From Congeria kusceri (lineage: Eukaryota > Mollusca > Bivalvia > Myida > Dreissenidae): 64,000 nt of DNA. Location of the stretch: the NCBI GenBank assembly GCA_027627225.1, contig CM051024.1, positions 77,303,504 through 77,367,503 of the forward strand, written 5' to 3'. The notes beneath the pieces were generated by a model. It did no database searches, was not told the origin of the DNA, and worked only from the letters and a program-made list of their open reading frames with translations. The position numbers and the translations under genes were made by a program. Below, piece by piece: positions 38,001 through 45,019 of this stretch (its first letter is position 1; each line of letters opens with the position of its first letter).

Positions 38001-39496
38001 TATGTTTACGTAGTTATCTTGACCGGTTTTCTCACGAGCCACATTTTAATTTCCTAATTTTGACCCTTCTTGGACTTGCCAAGATCTTTACTTGTCCCGG
38101 GTGTCGGGCAAGTGTTTGTTTTTTTAGACTTATATAAAGGATATTTGTTGATTTTGGTAGAATATCGATTTTAAATCACGAGTGATAATAGAAATATATA
38201 TTTTCTATGATCACGAGTGAATCAAAAATCTATATTCTACGGAAACCAACAAATTTTCTTGTTAGTTTATGCTTCAAAATGTGTTGTTTTTTTATTTTCC
38301 GACTATCCGCTGACAAAAGTTCTATTGTCAAAGTGGTAATGTTCGCTGTTTTAAAACAGTGAATTACCAATTTTAATTTTACTGGTTTAGAACAGTGAAT
38401 TGTATTTCACTGATATTTCCCTATAAACCACTGGTAAGCATATAATCTGTACTTTCTCTTTGTCTCACAGCTTTCACTGAATGTGTTGGTTCGTCTCATT
38501 TTGTTCCATTTTTAACTTGCACATTGCTATATTGCATTAATGATCACTTCTTAATTGTTCAACATACTTATATGTACAACACACAATGTAGAACAATGCA
38601 GCATTTACGCAGCACAACGTGAACATAATGAAAGTCCTGTGTCAATTTCTACGTCCTGTGTCAATTTCTACGTCCTGTGTCAATTTCTACGTCCTGTGTC
38701 AATTTCTACATCCTGTGTCAATTGCTGCATTATGCTGCATAATTCACTACATTTAAACTATGATATGCCACACAGCACTCTTGTTATTGTTACGCTTAGC
38801 TGTGCTATGTACTGCATTCTTCCACGCAACGCCACATAACAGCACATTGTGGTACATTGTCAAATGTAACGTAGCGCATCGAGGTGCAGCTTAGTAAGAA
38901 TTGATGACAACCTGGCAGAACGTGAGTGTCTAATACATACTAATACGCCACAGAATAATGTGACACTATGACTTGGCCATTAATAATTTCAAAATCACTA
39001 ACCAGACCATGAGTATGATTCAAAGTAATGTAAGCAGAAAATTTGCTAAAAAAAATAAATTATTTTGCAATTTTCTTGCATCAACAAGCAGGATGCTGCA
39101 TCTATTGAAATACTTGATGTACACTACCTTCTTAATATCTATGTATATATAATATCAGTCTTGTGTATAAAACTTGTAGTTCTTTGTATTCGCTTTCAGC
39201 ACCTTCCAGTGCCCCTGCAGTAACAAGCCTTATCGCCCCGTCCCCGAACACAATTGCAGTCTCCTGGCTTCCACCAACATACACCAATGGCCGGTTGCTA
39301 AGTTACCGTCTTTCCTTAACCCCATTGGCTGCCGATGGTCACATGATCAGTACGGACGTCCCAGAAGATAAAACCTCGTGGATATTCGGGCACCTTCTGT
39401 CGGGGCAGGATTATGAGGTTGCGGTTTCTGCTGTGAATTCTGCAGGAGAAGGGCCGGCATATTCAAAGACCATCAAAACACCTGTACCTGGCAACT
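14008..39496 (+). CDS. ROS1: ROS1/sevenless-like receptor tyrosine kinase, N-terminal ectodomain (partial, 7 exons)
   Basis: Seven exons join at 14008-14058, 16652-16732, 32893-32940, 34373-34436, 35299-35519, 37744-37825 and 39200-39496. Their lengths (51, 81, 48, 64, 221, 82, 297 nt) keep one open frame of 281 codons, ending in phase 1. Seen: four C-x3-C motifs (NCDKSC, QCYNGC, PCLSVC, SCMLGC), then two FN3-like domains, the first with the core 'VLLSWPK', the second with 'IAVSWLPP' and 'YEVAVSAVNSAGEGP'. Known: vertebrate ROS1 starts with a signal peptide, four C-x3-C motifs and paired FN3 domains before its beta-propellers, with a C-terminal transmembrane helix and tyrosine kinase. Inference: this is the extracellular N terminus of a molluscan ROS1/sevenless orthologue, a plasma-membrane receptor. 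Four N-glycosylation sequons are visible (NQT, NRT, NVT, NES). The signal-peptide exon and all kinase exons are not found here. An FN3 protein of another family is less likely because of the Cys motifs. Confidence 0.78.
15088..15326 (+). mobile_element. MITE family M1, copy 1
   Basis: Terminal inverted repeats of about 29 bp: 'attcacaaagctcttaaggg' and 'ccttaggagctttgtgaat'. Flanked by 'gccag' on both sides (possible target duplication). Other copies: 21772-22014, 32976-33222 (opposite orientation) and 57047-57294. Non-autonomous, in the intron between exons A and B. Confidence 0.8.
16048..16270 (+). repeat. Dispersed repeat with C-homopolymer, copy 2
   Basis: Second copy of the repeat at 716-985, with 15 C at 16242-16256 at the equivalent place, then 'ttgacaggtgcattattta'. 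Intronic. Confidence 0.6.
16652..16732 (+). CDS. ROS1: ROS1-like exon B: second and third C-x3-C motifs
   Basis: 27 codons, phase 0 to phase 0. The acceptor is 'tatttcag' and the donor 'GAG|gtaatt'. It starts directly with Cys (CYNGCSMYQ) and contains PCLSVC about 16 residues later, followed by DNWMRE. With exon A the first residues form the second C-x3-C pair; PCLSVC is the third. The next exon is 16 kb downstream, across an intron loaded with tandem arrays and transposons. Confidence 0.72.
16785..16850 (+). repeat. Isolated ancestral-looking monomer of the 80-bp array
   Basis: 'aggcatgtttacgcggtagg' then 'tctagtattataggactag' resembles 'gtttacatggtaggtcttgt' and 'ctcataagactaggcct' of the array that starts 500 bp later. 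Confidence 0.45.
17360..18985 (+). repeat. 80-bp tandem array, about 20 units, with a 141-bp higher-order block
   Basis: Consensus unit 'ggtctcaagactttaggtgg', 'tttacatggtaggtcttgtc', 'tcataagactaggcctatag', 'gtcttcaaaagtaacatata'. Each unit contains the hairpin-forming 'gtcttgtctcataagac'. At 18193, 18334 and 18475 the array repeats with a 141-bp period (two monomers, one shortened), a local higher-order repeat. It lies in the 16-kb intron of the ROS1-like gene. Confidence 0.93.
19627..19890 (+). mobile_element. Palindromic GC-rich foldback PF, copy 1
   Basis: Outer inverted ends 'gaggcgcgtcatg' and 'gacgcgcctc'. Each half contains a second near-perfect palindrome around 'agcctgtgcag..ncacaggct'. 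The asymmetric centre 'ggtattttctgtttcaagga' sets orientation. Seven copies in the window. Confidence 0.85.
19925..20000 (-). mobile_element. tRNA-like core of the composite element
   Basis: The minus strand reads 'gggccgaatggttggcatga' (A-box-like) and 'gtcgtaggttcgagtccca' (B box). The same core, slightly changed, is at 57549-57620. It could be the head of a SINE captured between terminal inverted repeats. Confidence 0.55.
20290..20570 (-). repeat. Dispersed repeat shared with 58735-58960
   Basis: The reverse complement matches 58735-58960 in order: 'ttaggtaggg.cgggattga', 'aaagacacatttgg', 'aaaattatctaaaatctga', 'acaatcgtc'. A- and T-runs vary between the copies. Confidence 0.7.
20733..20988 (-). 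mobile_element. Palindromic foldback PF, copy 2
   Basis: Same outer ends and internal hairpins as the other PF copies. The centre is inverted ('tgtttagaagagac..gaaacagaaaatac'), so orientation is minus. Confidence 0.82.
21313..21756 (+). mobile_element. MITE family M2 with internal 19-bp minisatellite
   Basis: Left terminus 'tattcactaaaccattctca' then 'gacttaagaataaagaata'; right terminus is its inverse ('tattctttattcttacgtct', 'aatgggttggtgaata'). Just inside the left terminus, the segment 'aataaagaatagactcaag' is repeated about 11 times (21340-21567). Directly abuts an M1 copy at 21772. Confidence 0.78.
21772..22014 (+). mobile_element. MITE family M1, copy 2
   Basis: 'tattcacaaggctcttaagg' to 'ccctaaggcactttatgaat'. 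The interior matches the 15088 copy. Confidence 0.75.
22195..22560. repeat. Foldback with CRE-like sites
   Basis: Inverted arms 'gttggtgtccgtagaatatt' and 'gatattctaccaaaaccaac' around two mirrored 'atcacgagtga' blocks. The same foldback is at 38135-38262. Downstream, two TGACGTCA-type sites (about 22395 and 22412) lie 17 bp apart. Confidence 0.6.
22630..23160. repeat. Dispersed repeat shared with 10020-10590
   Basis: Contains 'aaacactaacaatcggtacg' and 'ttctatgctgtcagcatttt' in the same order as the copy at 10020. A short near-palindrome of 'aagatctataaataaacatg' lies at 22695. Confidence 0.5.
23434..23520 (+). repeat. 42-bp tandem duplication
   Basis: 'aatggatgccatatgattac' through 'gacaacccatgcact' occurs twice back to back. 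Confidence 0.9.
24022..26059 (+). mobile_element. Tandem-core element T1, copy 1, interrupted
   Basis: Starts 'gaactttgggggcatatagt' with a 'cgtccgtctgtc' stretch, then several about 120-150-bp units ('gagcataactccattagta', 'ggattcaaatgaaac', 'aaggaccataactctttctt', 'agttattgccctttgtt') and ends 'cctgtgacaagccttgttt'. It is split near 25142-25961 by a TIR element. The second copy is 48138-49573 and a third, inverted and also interrupted, is 52975-53840. Confidence 0.8.
25143..25960. mobile_element. hAT-like non-autonomous element inserted in T1
   Basis: Terminal inverted repeats CAGGGTTCTCAATAA and its counterpart (inverse of CAGGGTTCGCATTAA). Flanks 'agcgtc' and 'agcatc' look like a target duplication. 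The uninterrupted T1 copy at 48138-49573 shows the empty site 'ggaagtgtcatttttgccaa'. No transposase reading frame. Confidence 0.7.
26093..26150 (+). repeat. Dispersed repeat fragment shared with 12688-12745
   Basis: See the 12688 entry for the shared blocks. It is directly followed by a fragment (26155-26225) of the C-run repeat. Confidence 0.5.
26500..26590 (+). repeat. 40-bp tandem duplication
   Basis: 'ttgttgaatttattatatat' through 'cttctaacagtta' is present twice in succession. Confidence 0.9.
26600..27550. other. No gene recognised
   Basis: Two adjoining minus-strand ORFs of 72-88 codons (26855-27336) have no domain features or start context. Part of the first comes from the imperfect palindrome 'gagcctgatcctgaaa' / 'cctgaaaatcaggctt'. 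Confidence 0.35.
27552..29013 (+). mobile_element. Tandem-core element T2, near-complete copy
   Basis: Left end 'tttttagctcacctgatcac' with hairpin 'gaagtgctcggtgagc' and 'tataggggacctctccgg'. The core is about four 140-150-bp units ('catccaatcttcaccaat', 'cacagtttgtctatgacca', 'agagttattgccctttgttt'). Right end 'ctcaggtgagtgctttgggc' then 'cattatggccctcttgttt'. Such elements are widespread in bivalve genomes; I see no protein that would move them. Confidence 0.78.
29141..30655. mobile_element. hAT-like non-autonomous element with 8-bp target duplication
   Basis: Ends 'tagtgttgttaatcag' and 'atcggcacaacacta' are inverted copies, with subterminal 'cgattaatcag' blocks at both ends. Flanks 'aatttggc' (29133-29140) and 'aatatggc' (30656-30663) match at 7 of 8 positions, as expected for hAT. 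The interior contains T2-like unit fragments (29515-30000) and no transposase. Confidence 0.8.
30755..30949 (+). mobile_element. Palindromic foldback PF, copy 3, truncated
   Basis: Begins 'gaggcatgtcatgggaaaac' and stops in the second internal hairpin at 'gcctgtgtgga'. The next bases belong to a T2-type element, so the last 70 bp are missing. Confidence 0.8.
30950..31675 (+). mobile_element. T2-type element, 3' part (variant core)
   Basis: Core units of about 150-180 bp: 'gacttaaatagcaaaatgac', 'aggcccagaggtttcatatt', 'agtggtcctctacaaagatt', 'attatgcccctggggt'. Two right-end sequences in a row ('ctcaggtaagtg..ggccgtcttgtt' and 'ctcaggtgagcgacctaggg'). The left end is missing, joined to the truncated foldback at 30949. 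Confidence 0.72.
31700..31818 (-). mobile_element. SINE family S1, body fragment without tRNA head
   Basis: Matches the body of the S1 copies at 50620 and 60795 ('cagtcatatnacggnggtca', 'gttaacctantcacactttt', 'gcttagctgatctaagcggt') but ends before the tRNA-like part. Confidence 0.7.
31820..32890. other. Intronic DNA, nothing recognised
   Basis: AT-rich sequence with T-runs; no repeat shared with the rest of the window was found. Confidence 0.4.
32893..32940 (+). CDS. ROS1: ROS1-like exon C: short linker between third and fourth Cys motifs
   Basis: 16 codons, phase 0 to phase 0 (NQTEGGKSPESVTQLK). The acceptor is 'tgttttacttttcag' and the donor 'AAG|gtatgc'. It has no cysteine and one N-glycosylation sequon (NQT). 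A 48-nt phase-symmetric exon could be skipped without disturbing the frame. It is the least certain of the seven because it has no domain signature; support comes from clean splice sites, phase and position. A MITE copy starts only 35 bp after its donor. Confidence 0.6.
32976..33222 (-). mobile_element. MITE family M1, copy 3
   Basis: 'attcacaaagctccttaggg' to 'cggagctttgtgaata', interior inverted relative to the 15088 copy. It starts 35 bp after the donor of exon C. Confidence 0.78.
33206..33450. repeat. 19-bp minisatellite grown from the M1 terminus
   Basis: The unit 'gagctttgtgaatacatag' is repeated about 12-13 times. It is the terminal sequence of the adjoining M1 copy plus its immediate flank. 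Confidence 0.92.
33478..34108 (+). repeat. 57-bp tandem array, 11 units
   Basis: The unit is 'ttctaatgcagactattctt', 'gtataattataggggttaca', 'tccctccctgcccccag'. Units are nearly identical. Each ends in a C/T-rich tract followed by CAG, like a 3' splice site. The array ends 265 bp before exon D of the ROS1-like gene. Confidence 0.95.
34373..34436 (+). CDS. ROS1: ROS1-like exon D: fourth C-x3-C motif
   Basis: 64 nt, entering in phase 0 and leaving in phase 1. It reads VQSCMLGCREGLEEFYKAEVG plus one base. The acceptor is 'tcgtgtttttag' and the donor 'GGA|gtaagt'. SCMLGC is the fourth C-x3-C motif; the following acidic stretch resembles the short linker before the first FN3 domain of ROS1. The exon begins about 265 bp downstream of a 57-bp tandem array whose units look like polypyrimidine tracts ending in CAG. 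Confidence 0.75.
34485..34840 (+). repeat. Dispersed repeat Q, copy 1
   Basis: Shared blocks with 37900-38130 and 54140-54390: 'tcgaatccacctgaacttgt', 'cattaactaatcaattcaaa', 'gatttatttagagaaacatt' and 'acttgtccctgtaag'. Element class unknown. Confidence 0.55.
34845..35065 (+). repeat. About 110-bp tandem duplication
   Basis: 'ggtcaatcaatccattgatg' ... 'ggattaaatgctaaa' is followed by a second, 85-90% similar version starting 'ttggtcaatccattgatgaa'. Confidence 0.75.
35299..35519 (+). CDS. ROS1: ROS1-like exon E: most of first FN3 domain, GC-AG donor
   Basis: 221 nt, phase 1 in, phase 0 out. The first codon is split (A|GG), then GTKLPKANIV. It covers strands A-F of an FN3 domain: 'THSSVLLSWPK' carries the conserved Trp, and 'NVTNLLPFLTYQ' is the typical L-x-P-x-x-x-Y motif before strand F. 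Two sequons (NRT, NVT) are present. The acceptor is 'tttttcaagtag'. The donor is CAG|gcgagt, a non-canonical GC donor with otherwise strong consensus. The only nearby GT (at 35524) would shift the frame of the next exon and bring in a TGA. The domain is completed by exon F. Confidence 0.83.
35611..36043. mobile_element. Foldback element with arms over 80 bp
   Basis: Left arm 'caacccttctcgaaaaagtg' through 'cgtattttttctgtgtt'. The right arm, ending 'tttcgagaagggaaaggttg', is its inverse, including 'gcattaaatgcgtatta' and 'aaaaaatacgatgccaatac'. The centre has smaller palindromes ('acacttaagtgta'). Confidence 0.88.
36050..37264. mobile_element. TIR element with three internal repeats
   Basis: Ends 'gggtccgtattgcagaaaga' and 'tgtttctggaatatggcccc' are imperfect inverses, followed inward by 'tctttaag' and 'cttaagat'. 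Three internal repeats carry 'caaacgacagattttnttaa' with 'acatgtgtcaatgtatact'-like sequence (about 36105, 36255, 36645). Confidence 0.6.
37744..37825 (+). CDS. ROS1: ROS1-like exon F: end of first FN3 domain
   Basis: 82 nt, phase 0 in, phase 1 out, reading FKRIFHITTAHSLETNESS then AVTTLPFG plus one base. The acceptor is 'tcttgttccacag' and the donor 'GAG|gtaaat'. It continues 'LTYQ' of exon E as 'LTYQ-FKRIF', the F-strand of the FN3 fold, and ends with the S-x-x-V-x-T-L-P pattern that closes such domains. One sequon (NES). The upstream intron is nearly filled by a foldback element and a TIR element. Confidence 0.8.
37900..38130 (+). repeat. Dispersed repeat Q, copy 2
   Basis: 'ccttaacttgtccgaactta', 'tgatcagttcaaaggatagt', 'tgacccttcttggacttgcc' align with the 34485 copy. 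It begins 75 bp after the exon F donor. Confidence 0.5.
38135..38262. repeat. Foldback, second copy of the 22195 family
   Basis: 'aaaggatatttgttgatttt', 'atcacgagtgataatagaa' and the mirrored 'tatgatcacgagtgaatc', closing with 'ctacggaaaccaacaa'. Confidence 0.65.
38634..38722 (+). repeat. 19-bp tandem repeat, 4-5 units
   Basis: Repeats of 'tcctgtgtcaatttctacg'. Confidence 0.92.
39200..39496 (+). CDS. ROS1: ROS1-like exon G: complete second FN3 domain
   Basis: 297 nt, phase 1 at both ends, the usual symmetric arrangement for an FN3-module exon. After the split codon G|CA it reads PSSAPAVTSLIAPSPNTIAV and continues SWLPPTYTNGRLLSYRLSL. The end 'SGQDYEVAVSAVNSAGEGPA' is the F-G region, and the exon closes with TIKTPVPGN plus one base. 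The acceptor is 'tattcgctttcag' and the donor 'ACT|gtaagt'. Hallmark residues present: Trp in strand B, Pro-Pro, Gly-x-x-x-x-Tyr in C, Tyr and Ala-x-Asn-x-x-Gly in F-G. This is the last ROS1-like exon I can find; a worn partial copy of its 3' end occurs at 45860-45902. Confidence 0.88.
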
Positions 39497-39522
39497 GTAA
39501 GTGATCACACACAAACATTATT

Positions 39523-39605
39523 CAGAATAGCTCAGTTGGTTAAAGCGCTGTCTACTGTTATTTCTTCGAATGGCTCCTAAGTCGTGCTTTCAATACCCGC
39601 TCAGG
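39523..39605 (+). mobile_element. tRNA-like SINE fragment after exon G
   Basis: 'aatagctcagttggttaaag' followed by 'cgctgtct' is a clear A box and D-arm. The T-arm region 'tgctttcaatacccgc' is worn. It begins 26 bp past the exon donor. Confidence 0.5.
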
Positions 39606-39939
39606 GTTTTAATATTTACAAACATTTTTGCTGATTTGTTTTATCAAATATCTCATTATGTATTATTTTATTTATTCTTTATTTAATGTACATGTCTTAA
39701 TAAAGTCTTAGTAAAGTGCATTTCTATCATCTAATATCATTTATAGTGCAATAGGAAACCAATTTCAAATGCGTGTACAACTAATATAGTCCAGCAGATA
39801 AACAGCAAATTTTCAGATAACCGTGCAATAGCTTATATACAAAATGTTTTTGCATTTTTATGTAGCTAAGACATTGTTATTCACAAATCCGCGTGATTAC
39901 GCCCTGTCATCATTGAGCATTTCCGTAAAAACAAGATGG

Positions 39940-41290
39940 CGGACAAGATGGCCACCAAAATGGCGGAAACTGCCAATTTTGGGTTAAAAATGCTTGTCTG
40001 CAGCATAACTTTGTCCAGCATGGATGGATTTTCAAATAACTTGGCATATTAAGACAAAATGTCACGCGGAAGAACCAGGTCCCTAGGTCCAAGGTCACAA
40101 TTTAAGGTCAAAGGTCAAATATAAGAAATCAACCCTTAACATTTTATCCGGGGCATAACTTTGTCCAGCATGGATGGAGTTTCAAATAAATTGGCAGAAT
40201 TGAAAGCATGGTGAGATGGAGTGTCGCGCGCAAGAACAAGGTCCTTAGATTAAAGAAGAACATGGTCCTAAGATTAAAGATCAAGGTCACAAGTCAAGGT
40301 CAAATGTCAAATATAAGAAAGAAATAAATCCTGAACGTTTGGCCGGGGCATATCTTTGTGTGTCCAGCATGGATGAATTTTCAAATATCTTGTCAGAAGT
40401 GACAAGCATGGTGAAAGGGAGTGTCATGCGCAAAAAACATGTCCCTAGGTTTAAGTTCAAGGTCATACTTCAAGGTCAAAGGTCAAATATAAGAAATAAA
40501 TCCTGAACACTTTGTCCGGAGCATATCTTTGTCCAGCTTGGACGGATTTATAACTTGGCAGAAGTCATAAGCATTGTAAGATGGTGTCTCACATGCAAAA
40601 CCAGGCCCGTATGTTGAAGAACAAGGTCAAAGGTCAAATTAAAAAAAAATATTGAATCACATATTTGTCCATCACGGAAGGATTTAAAAAAAAAACATTC
40701 CAGAAGAGATATGCTTTATGAGACATTGTGTCATCCACAAGAACCAGATCAGTTTGTCCAAGGTCAAGGTTATATTCAATGTCAAAGGTCAAATATATAT
40801 TCAAAGCCTAAAATGTTCATGCATGGAGGTACTATCATGAGAAGTTGGGTCGCGTATAGGAACCAGATCCCTAGATTCAAGGTCAGGGTCACAGTTTGCG
40901 GTGAAATAGCATAATTTTGTCAAGTATGAAAGGATTTTTAAATAACTTGCAAAAAGCGATAGCATGTTGTTATTGTGTAAAATAGGCAAATCACGAGACA
41001 GTATGTCACATGCAAGAACCACATCCCTAGAATCATGGTCAATGTCATAATTCAAGGTCAAATGTTTGTCCAGAGCATAATTTTGTCACCCTCAAGGGAT
41101 TTCTAAATACAATGTAAGTAGTTATCACCGTCATGATGTGGTATGTCACGTCCAAGCACCAGGTCCTATGTCCTAGGTCAATGTCACATTTAAAGGTCAA
41201 ATGTCAAATATTTGCTCAGGGCAAAATATTGTCATGCATACAGGGATATTTAAATAAGATTGAAGAAGATTGAAGAAATTATCGCCATCA
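39940..41290 (+). repeat. Tandem-core repeat T3 with nuclear-receptor DR1 sites
   Basis: Seven or eight 150-190-bp units: 'gcataactttgtccagcatg', 'gatggattttcaaataactt', 'agaaccaggtccctaggt', 'caaggtcaaaggtcaaatat'. Perfect DR1 (AGGTCAAAGGTCA) at 40105-40117, 40473-40485 and 40624-40636, worn versions in other units. Three 'aagatggc'-type motifs occur just before (39935-39965). Confidence 0.8.
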
Positions 41291-41299
41291 TGAGATGGG

Positions 41300-41424
41300 G
41301 AAGTGAAGAACTATAACTCATGTATAATTACCAAAATTGTCATTACCCACCTTGATTATTTTGTTGTCTTGATATAGATTTAAGAATATCCAAGGAATAG
41401 TTTTGATAACTCAACTCACCACAC
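41300..41424. other. Short unremarkable spacer
   Basis: Nothing recognised between the T3 array and the next TIR element. Confidence 0.3.
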
Positions 41425-42095
41425 CAGGGTTTCCCTCAGGATTTCTTGAAGGCATGTCGGCACTCCGCACACAAAAATCGGCTCAACCTCCCCCCCTCCG
41501 AGATATCGTTCCAATCCGACCCCTTAGTCCCCCCCATCCACCCCACCTTTCTGAAATCGGTTGCGATGTTTTTCTACCGAAGCGCTAAAATTATGTTGCC
41601 ATGCACAAGGTCAAGGATGCCTCATTGAAAACGTGTGTGTACTGGCTACATGCGTAATTTGTTTAATGGATAAGAAAATTACCGGGATAAAATAAAACGT
41701 TAAATATAATAATCAAATGTTTTAAAATGCCTGTTCACTTTTACCGGCAACGCTAGTATTTGTTGTAAGTAAGGTATAAACTTTTAGTTGTATTAAGTAA
41801 GGTATACACTCCGCCCTAAAAGTCGCCGTATTTGATTGGCTAATGAGATCGTTGTGGGTGGGACTACAAAGTTCAGTCACTGGTCAATCACGCTGTTGGA
41901 AGTGAGACCTTATCGATCAATACGGCATTCGTTTAAGGCCCTGTGGTTAAAGATCGGTGTAATAGATAAAGGGATTAAGGGTTGTCACTTTGAAAATTAA
42001 AGCAAGTCGGCCTTATTTAAGCATGTCGGCAACTGACTAACTGCTTTGAAGGCATGTCGGGCCCAACAAGCGAAACAGGCCTGCGGGAAACCCCG
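41425..42095. mobile_element. hAT-like TIR element with target duplication
   Basis: Left end 'cagggtttccctcagg' and right end 'cctgcgggaaaccccg' are inverse copies. Flanks read 'ccacac' on both sides. Both subterminal regions contain 'gaaggcatgtcgg' (41448 and 42049) in direct orientation. About 670 bp, no transposase. Confidence 0.7.
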
Positions 42096-42099
42096 CCAC

Positions 42100-43014
42100 A
42101 CAGAGGGAGGCTTTGGAGATGAATTAGATGCACAAATACCATTGCTCTACCGTATTGCTTTTTGAATTGTTTCTCTTTAGTAATTAAATCTTTACCTCAA
42201 AAAAGCTTCTTTGACGGGCGTATTTCTATGACAATGGCAGCATGTCATGTCTTATAAATGACATTTATAGCTCACCGGTTAACAGCTCAAGTACCAAAAA
42301 CAATCAAGACATTAACTGAGACCTTTTGGGCAATAAATATATATTGAAGAGAGCAATATTTTATCGGATGCTTTTTAACTTGTTATTTTCACTGATGTTG
42401 ATGACAGGCGCAACAATACCAACATATAAACAGCAGATAGAAAGGCAACAAAAATGTGAGCAACACTCTAAAACCGCCTGTCATTGCTGTTCGTTGTATT
42501 GAATATATTACATACAGAGTGATTTTGTACATGTACAGGTACTCTATTCATGATGTATATTTGTTTTGTGCATATATTATGTATGTATTTCACACTTTAT
42601 TTTGACGGGAAACAGTGTATTAAGTTTAATGTATTATTAAGCATAAACATTTGAAGAGAAATCATGTATACCAAACATTAATAGAATATTAGTGGTTGCC
42701 AGTAGTCTATAATGGTTTGGCTTTTGACCTTCACCCCTACAAAACTATCAACTTTATAGAATGAAATGGCTTTTAATTGTTTATCACTGACAATAAGTGT
42801 GTTTTGATTCAGTCAATAATTTTGTAATCAAGTTAATTATAACAGGAACAAAAACACAAAACTGTAATAAGACCATATTAATAATGCAATATATCGGTAT
42901 GGACATTCATATTGAGATATTTTATTGCAGAATTAAATATTGCAATAAACCAATATACCGGTATATTGTGACACCCATAAAACTGACCCACATCAGACAG
43001 ATATCCTACTGTTG
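42100..43014. other. No gene recognised
   Basis: AT-rich; short palindromes 'ataccggtat' near 42955. Nothing else supported. Confidence 0.35.
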
Positions 43015-43318
43015 TTGGCCGGGCAATCGACAGGTGCAATACAGATGCCTGTCATGCCTTCTCTTGTAGTTAACCTGGCAATTGACAGGTGCGATACAGA
43101 TGCCCGTCATGCCTTCTCATGTAGTTAACCTGGCAATCGACAGGTGCGATACAGATGCCTGTCATGCCTTCTCATGTAGTTAACCTGGCAATCGACAGGT
43201 GCGATACAGATGCCTGTCATGCCGTCTCATGTAGTTAACCTGGCAATCGACAGGCAATATACAGATGTCTTTCCGGCCTACTTATGTTAATCACCTGGCA
43301 ATTGATAGGTGCAATACA
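43015..43318 (+). repeat. 55-bp tandem array, 5-6 units
   Basis: The unit is 'ttaacctggcaatcgacagg', 'tgcgatacagatgcctgtca', 'tgccttctcatgtag', with starts at 43070, 43125 and 43180. It is followed at once by a palindromic foldback. Confidence 0.92.
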
Positions 43319-43323
43319 TATTA

Positions 43324-43581
43324 GCCGCGTCGTGGGAAAAATCGGACTCAATGCATGTGCGTAAAGTGTCATCCTGGATTAGCCTCTGCAGTCTGCACAG
43401 GCTAATCCAGGACGGCACTTTCCGCCTACTGTGGATTTATGTTTAGAAGAGACTTCCTTGAAACAGAAAAGACCATACAAGCGGAAAGTGCCGTCCTGGA
43501 TTAGCCTGTGTGGACTGCACAGGCTAATCCGGGACGACACTTTACGCACATGGATTAAGTCTGGTTTTCTCAAGATGCGCC
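43324..43581 (-). mobile_element. Palindromic foldback PF, copy 4
   Basis: Ends 'gccgcgtcgtgggaaaa' and 'ctcaagatgcgcc', with both internal hairpins present. The centre is in minus orientation. Confidence 0.84.
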
Positions 43582-43869
43582 ACATATGCATTTATGGGTC
43601 GAAACTGTAGGGAACAGGACTCAAGCTTACTTACCCAATCACACTTACATAACACAGAGGATCATCCTATCCCTACAATCACATGAAGTTCAAACATCCA
43701 GTTGATTTCCATTTACGGTGTTTTGTTCCTTAGTTTTACACAGTAATTAAAACGGTCGCAAGTGACAGCAATAAAGACACCGGTTAATGTTACGTTCAAC
43801 ATCGATAAGGAGTAGTCAACCAAACGAATCAGCATTTAATCAGTTGCTGAAATACTGTTTGTTGCCATC

Positions 43870-45012
43870 ACTAGTGAAAAATGAAGTCTCTATCCTGAAC
43901 ATAGTCCATTTTGTTGCTTTTTTCACAAACAAGTGCCAAGTCTGTAACATGTATTTATAGCCCAATCAGGGAAATGTGTTGGTCTATTATGACATCTTAT
44001 GGCCATGCACAAGCATGTTTGATCAAGATTAGATGGAAAATAAAGTTTCTGTCACACAAAGTCCATTTTTGCACATTTTCTCATAACAAAGGGGAAATAA
44101 CTTTAGTGTTCCTGGTTCTATCTGCCCCATCATAGCACCCAAGTGAGATCTGGTCATTCACAAACGGTGTAAGTGTAGTCAACAAGGAATTTAAAGTTAA
44201 TTCTGTGTGGAAAGTGAATGCCAATAATTAACAAATTATGGAATTTTTCACACATATGGGTGATAACTCTGATTCGATCTGGCCCATATTGGACATTGAC
44301 TGAGACCTTATGGTCGTACACGAACAGTGTAATTTGGTCATGATTAGACAACAAATAAAGTCTCTATCCTCTACATTGTCCATGTTTTTTTTTTTTTTTC
44401 ACAAACAAGGGGCAGTGGCTCTAGTGTTTGTACCCACATCTAGGTCATTTTGGGATTATTTTGAAATCCTCTGGTCATACATAGGGTTGTGCAAGTTTGG
44501 TCAAGCTCAGATGAAAAATGAAGCTTGTTGCAGTAAGTGCATTTTGCAGTTTTTCTTTTAAAAAGGGGCAACAACTCTAGTGTTCCTGGTCTGATCTGGC
44601 CCATTATCAAACAAGAATTTATGGTCATACACAAACTGCAAGTTTGGTAAAGATTGTGAAAAGTGGTCTCTATCGCATGGCGCACAATTGTTGACGCATA
44701 ATGGATGATGCATGACAGTACCCCTGTACCAATTGTTCACCAAGCACGAAGTATGAAAATATGAAGTCTCCTACATTTTCATTTGTTTCATTTTTTTCTC
44801 ACAAACAAGGGACTATAACTCTGGTATTTGTATCTCAATCTAGACCATTGTTTTCTTCTGCTCATACACACGCTGTGCATGTTTGGTCAATATCAGAGAA
44901 AAAATGAACTCTGTATGTTGCACAAAGTCCAATTTGCAGTTTTTCTCGTGAAAAGGGGGCATAACTCTGGTGTCCCCCCTATACCACTAGCGCATCGAGC
45001 ACTACGTGCTTA
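43870..45012 (-). mobile_element. T2-type elements in minus orientation, two left ends
   Basis: Core units on the minus strand ('gtgtatgaccataagatctc', 'catcttatctgcc'-like variants, 'aacactagagttattgccc'). The reverse of the T2 left end appears twice: near 44720-44755 ('cccctgtaccaattg', 'caccaagcacgaag') and at 44975-45012 ('ccctataccactag', 'gcactacgtgctta'). Confidence 0.65.
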
Positions 45013-45019
45013 GATAAAC

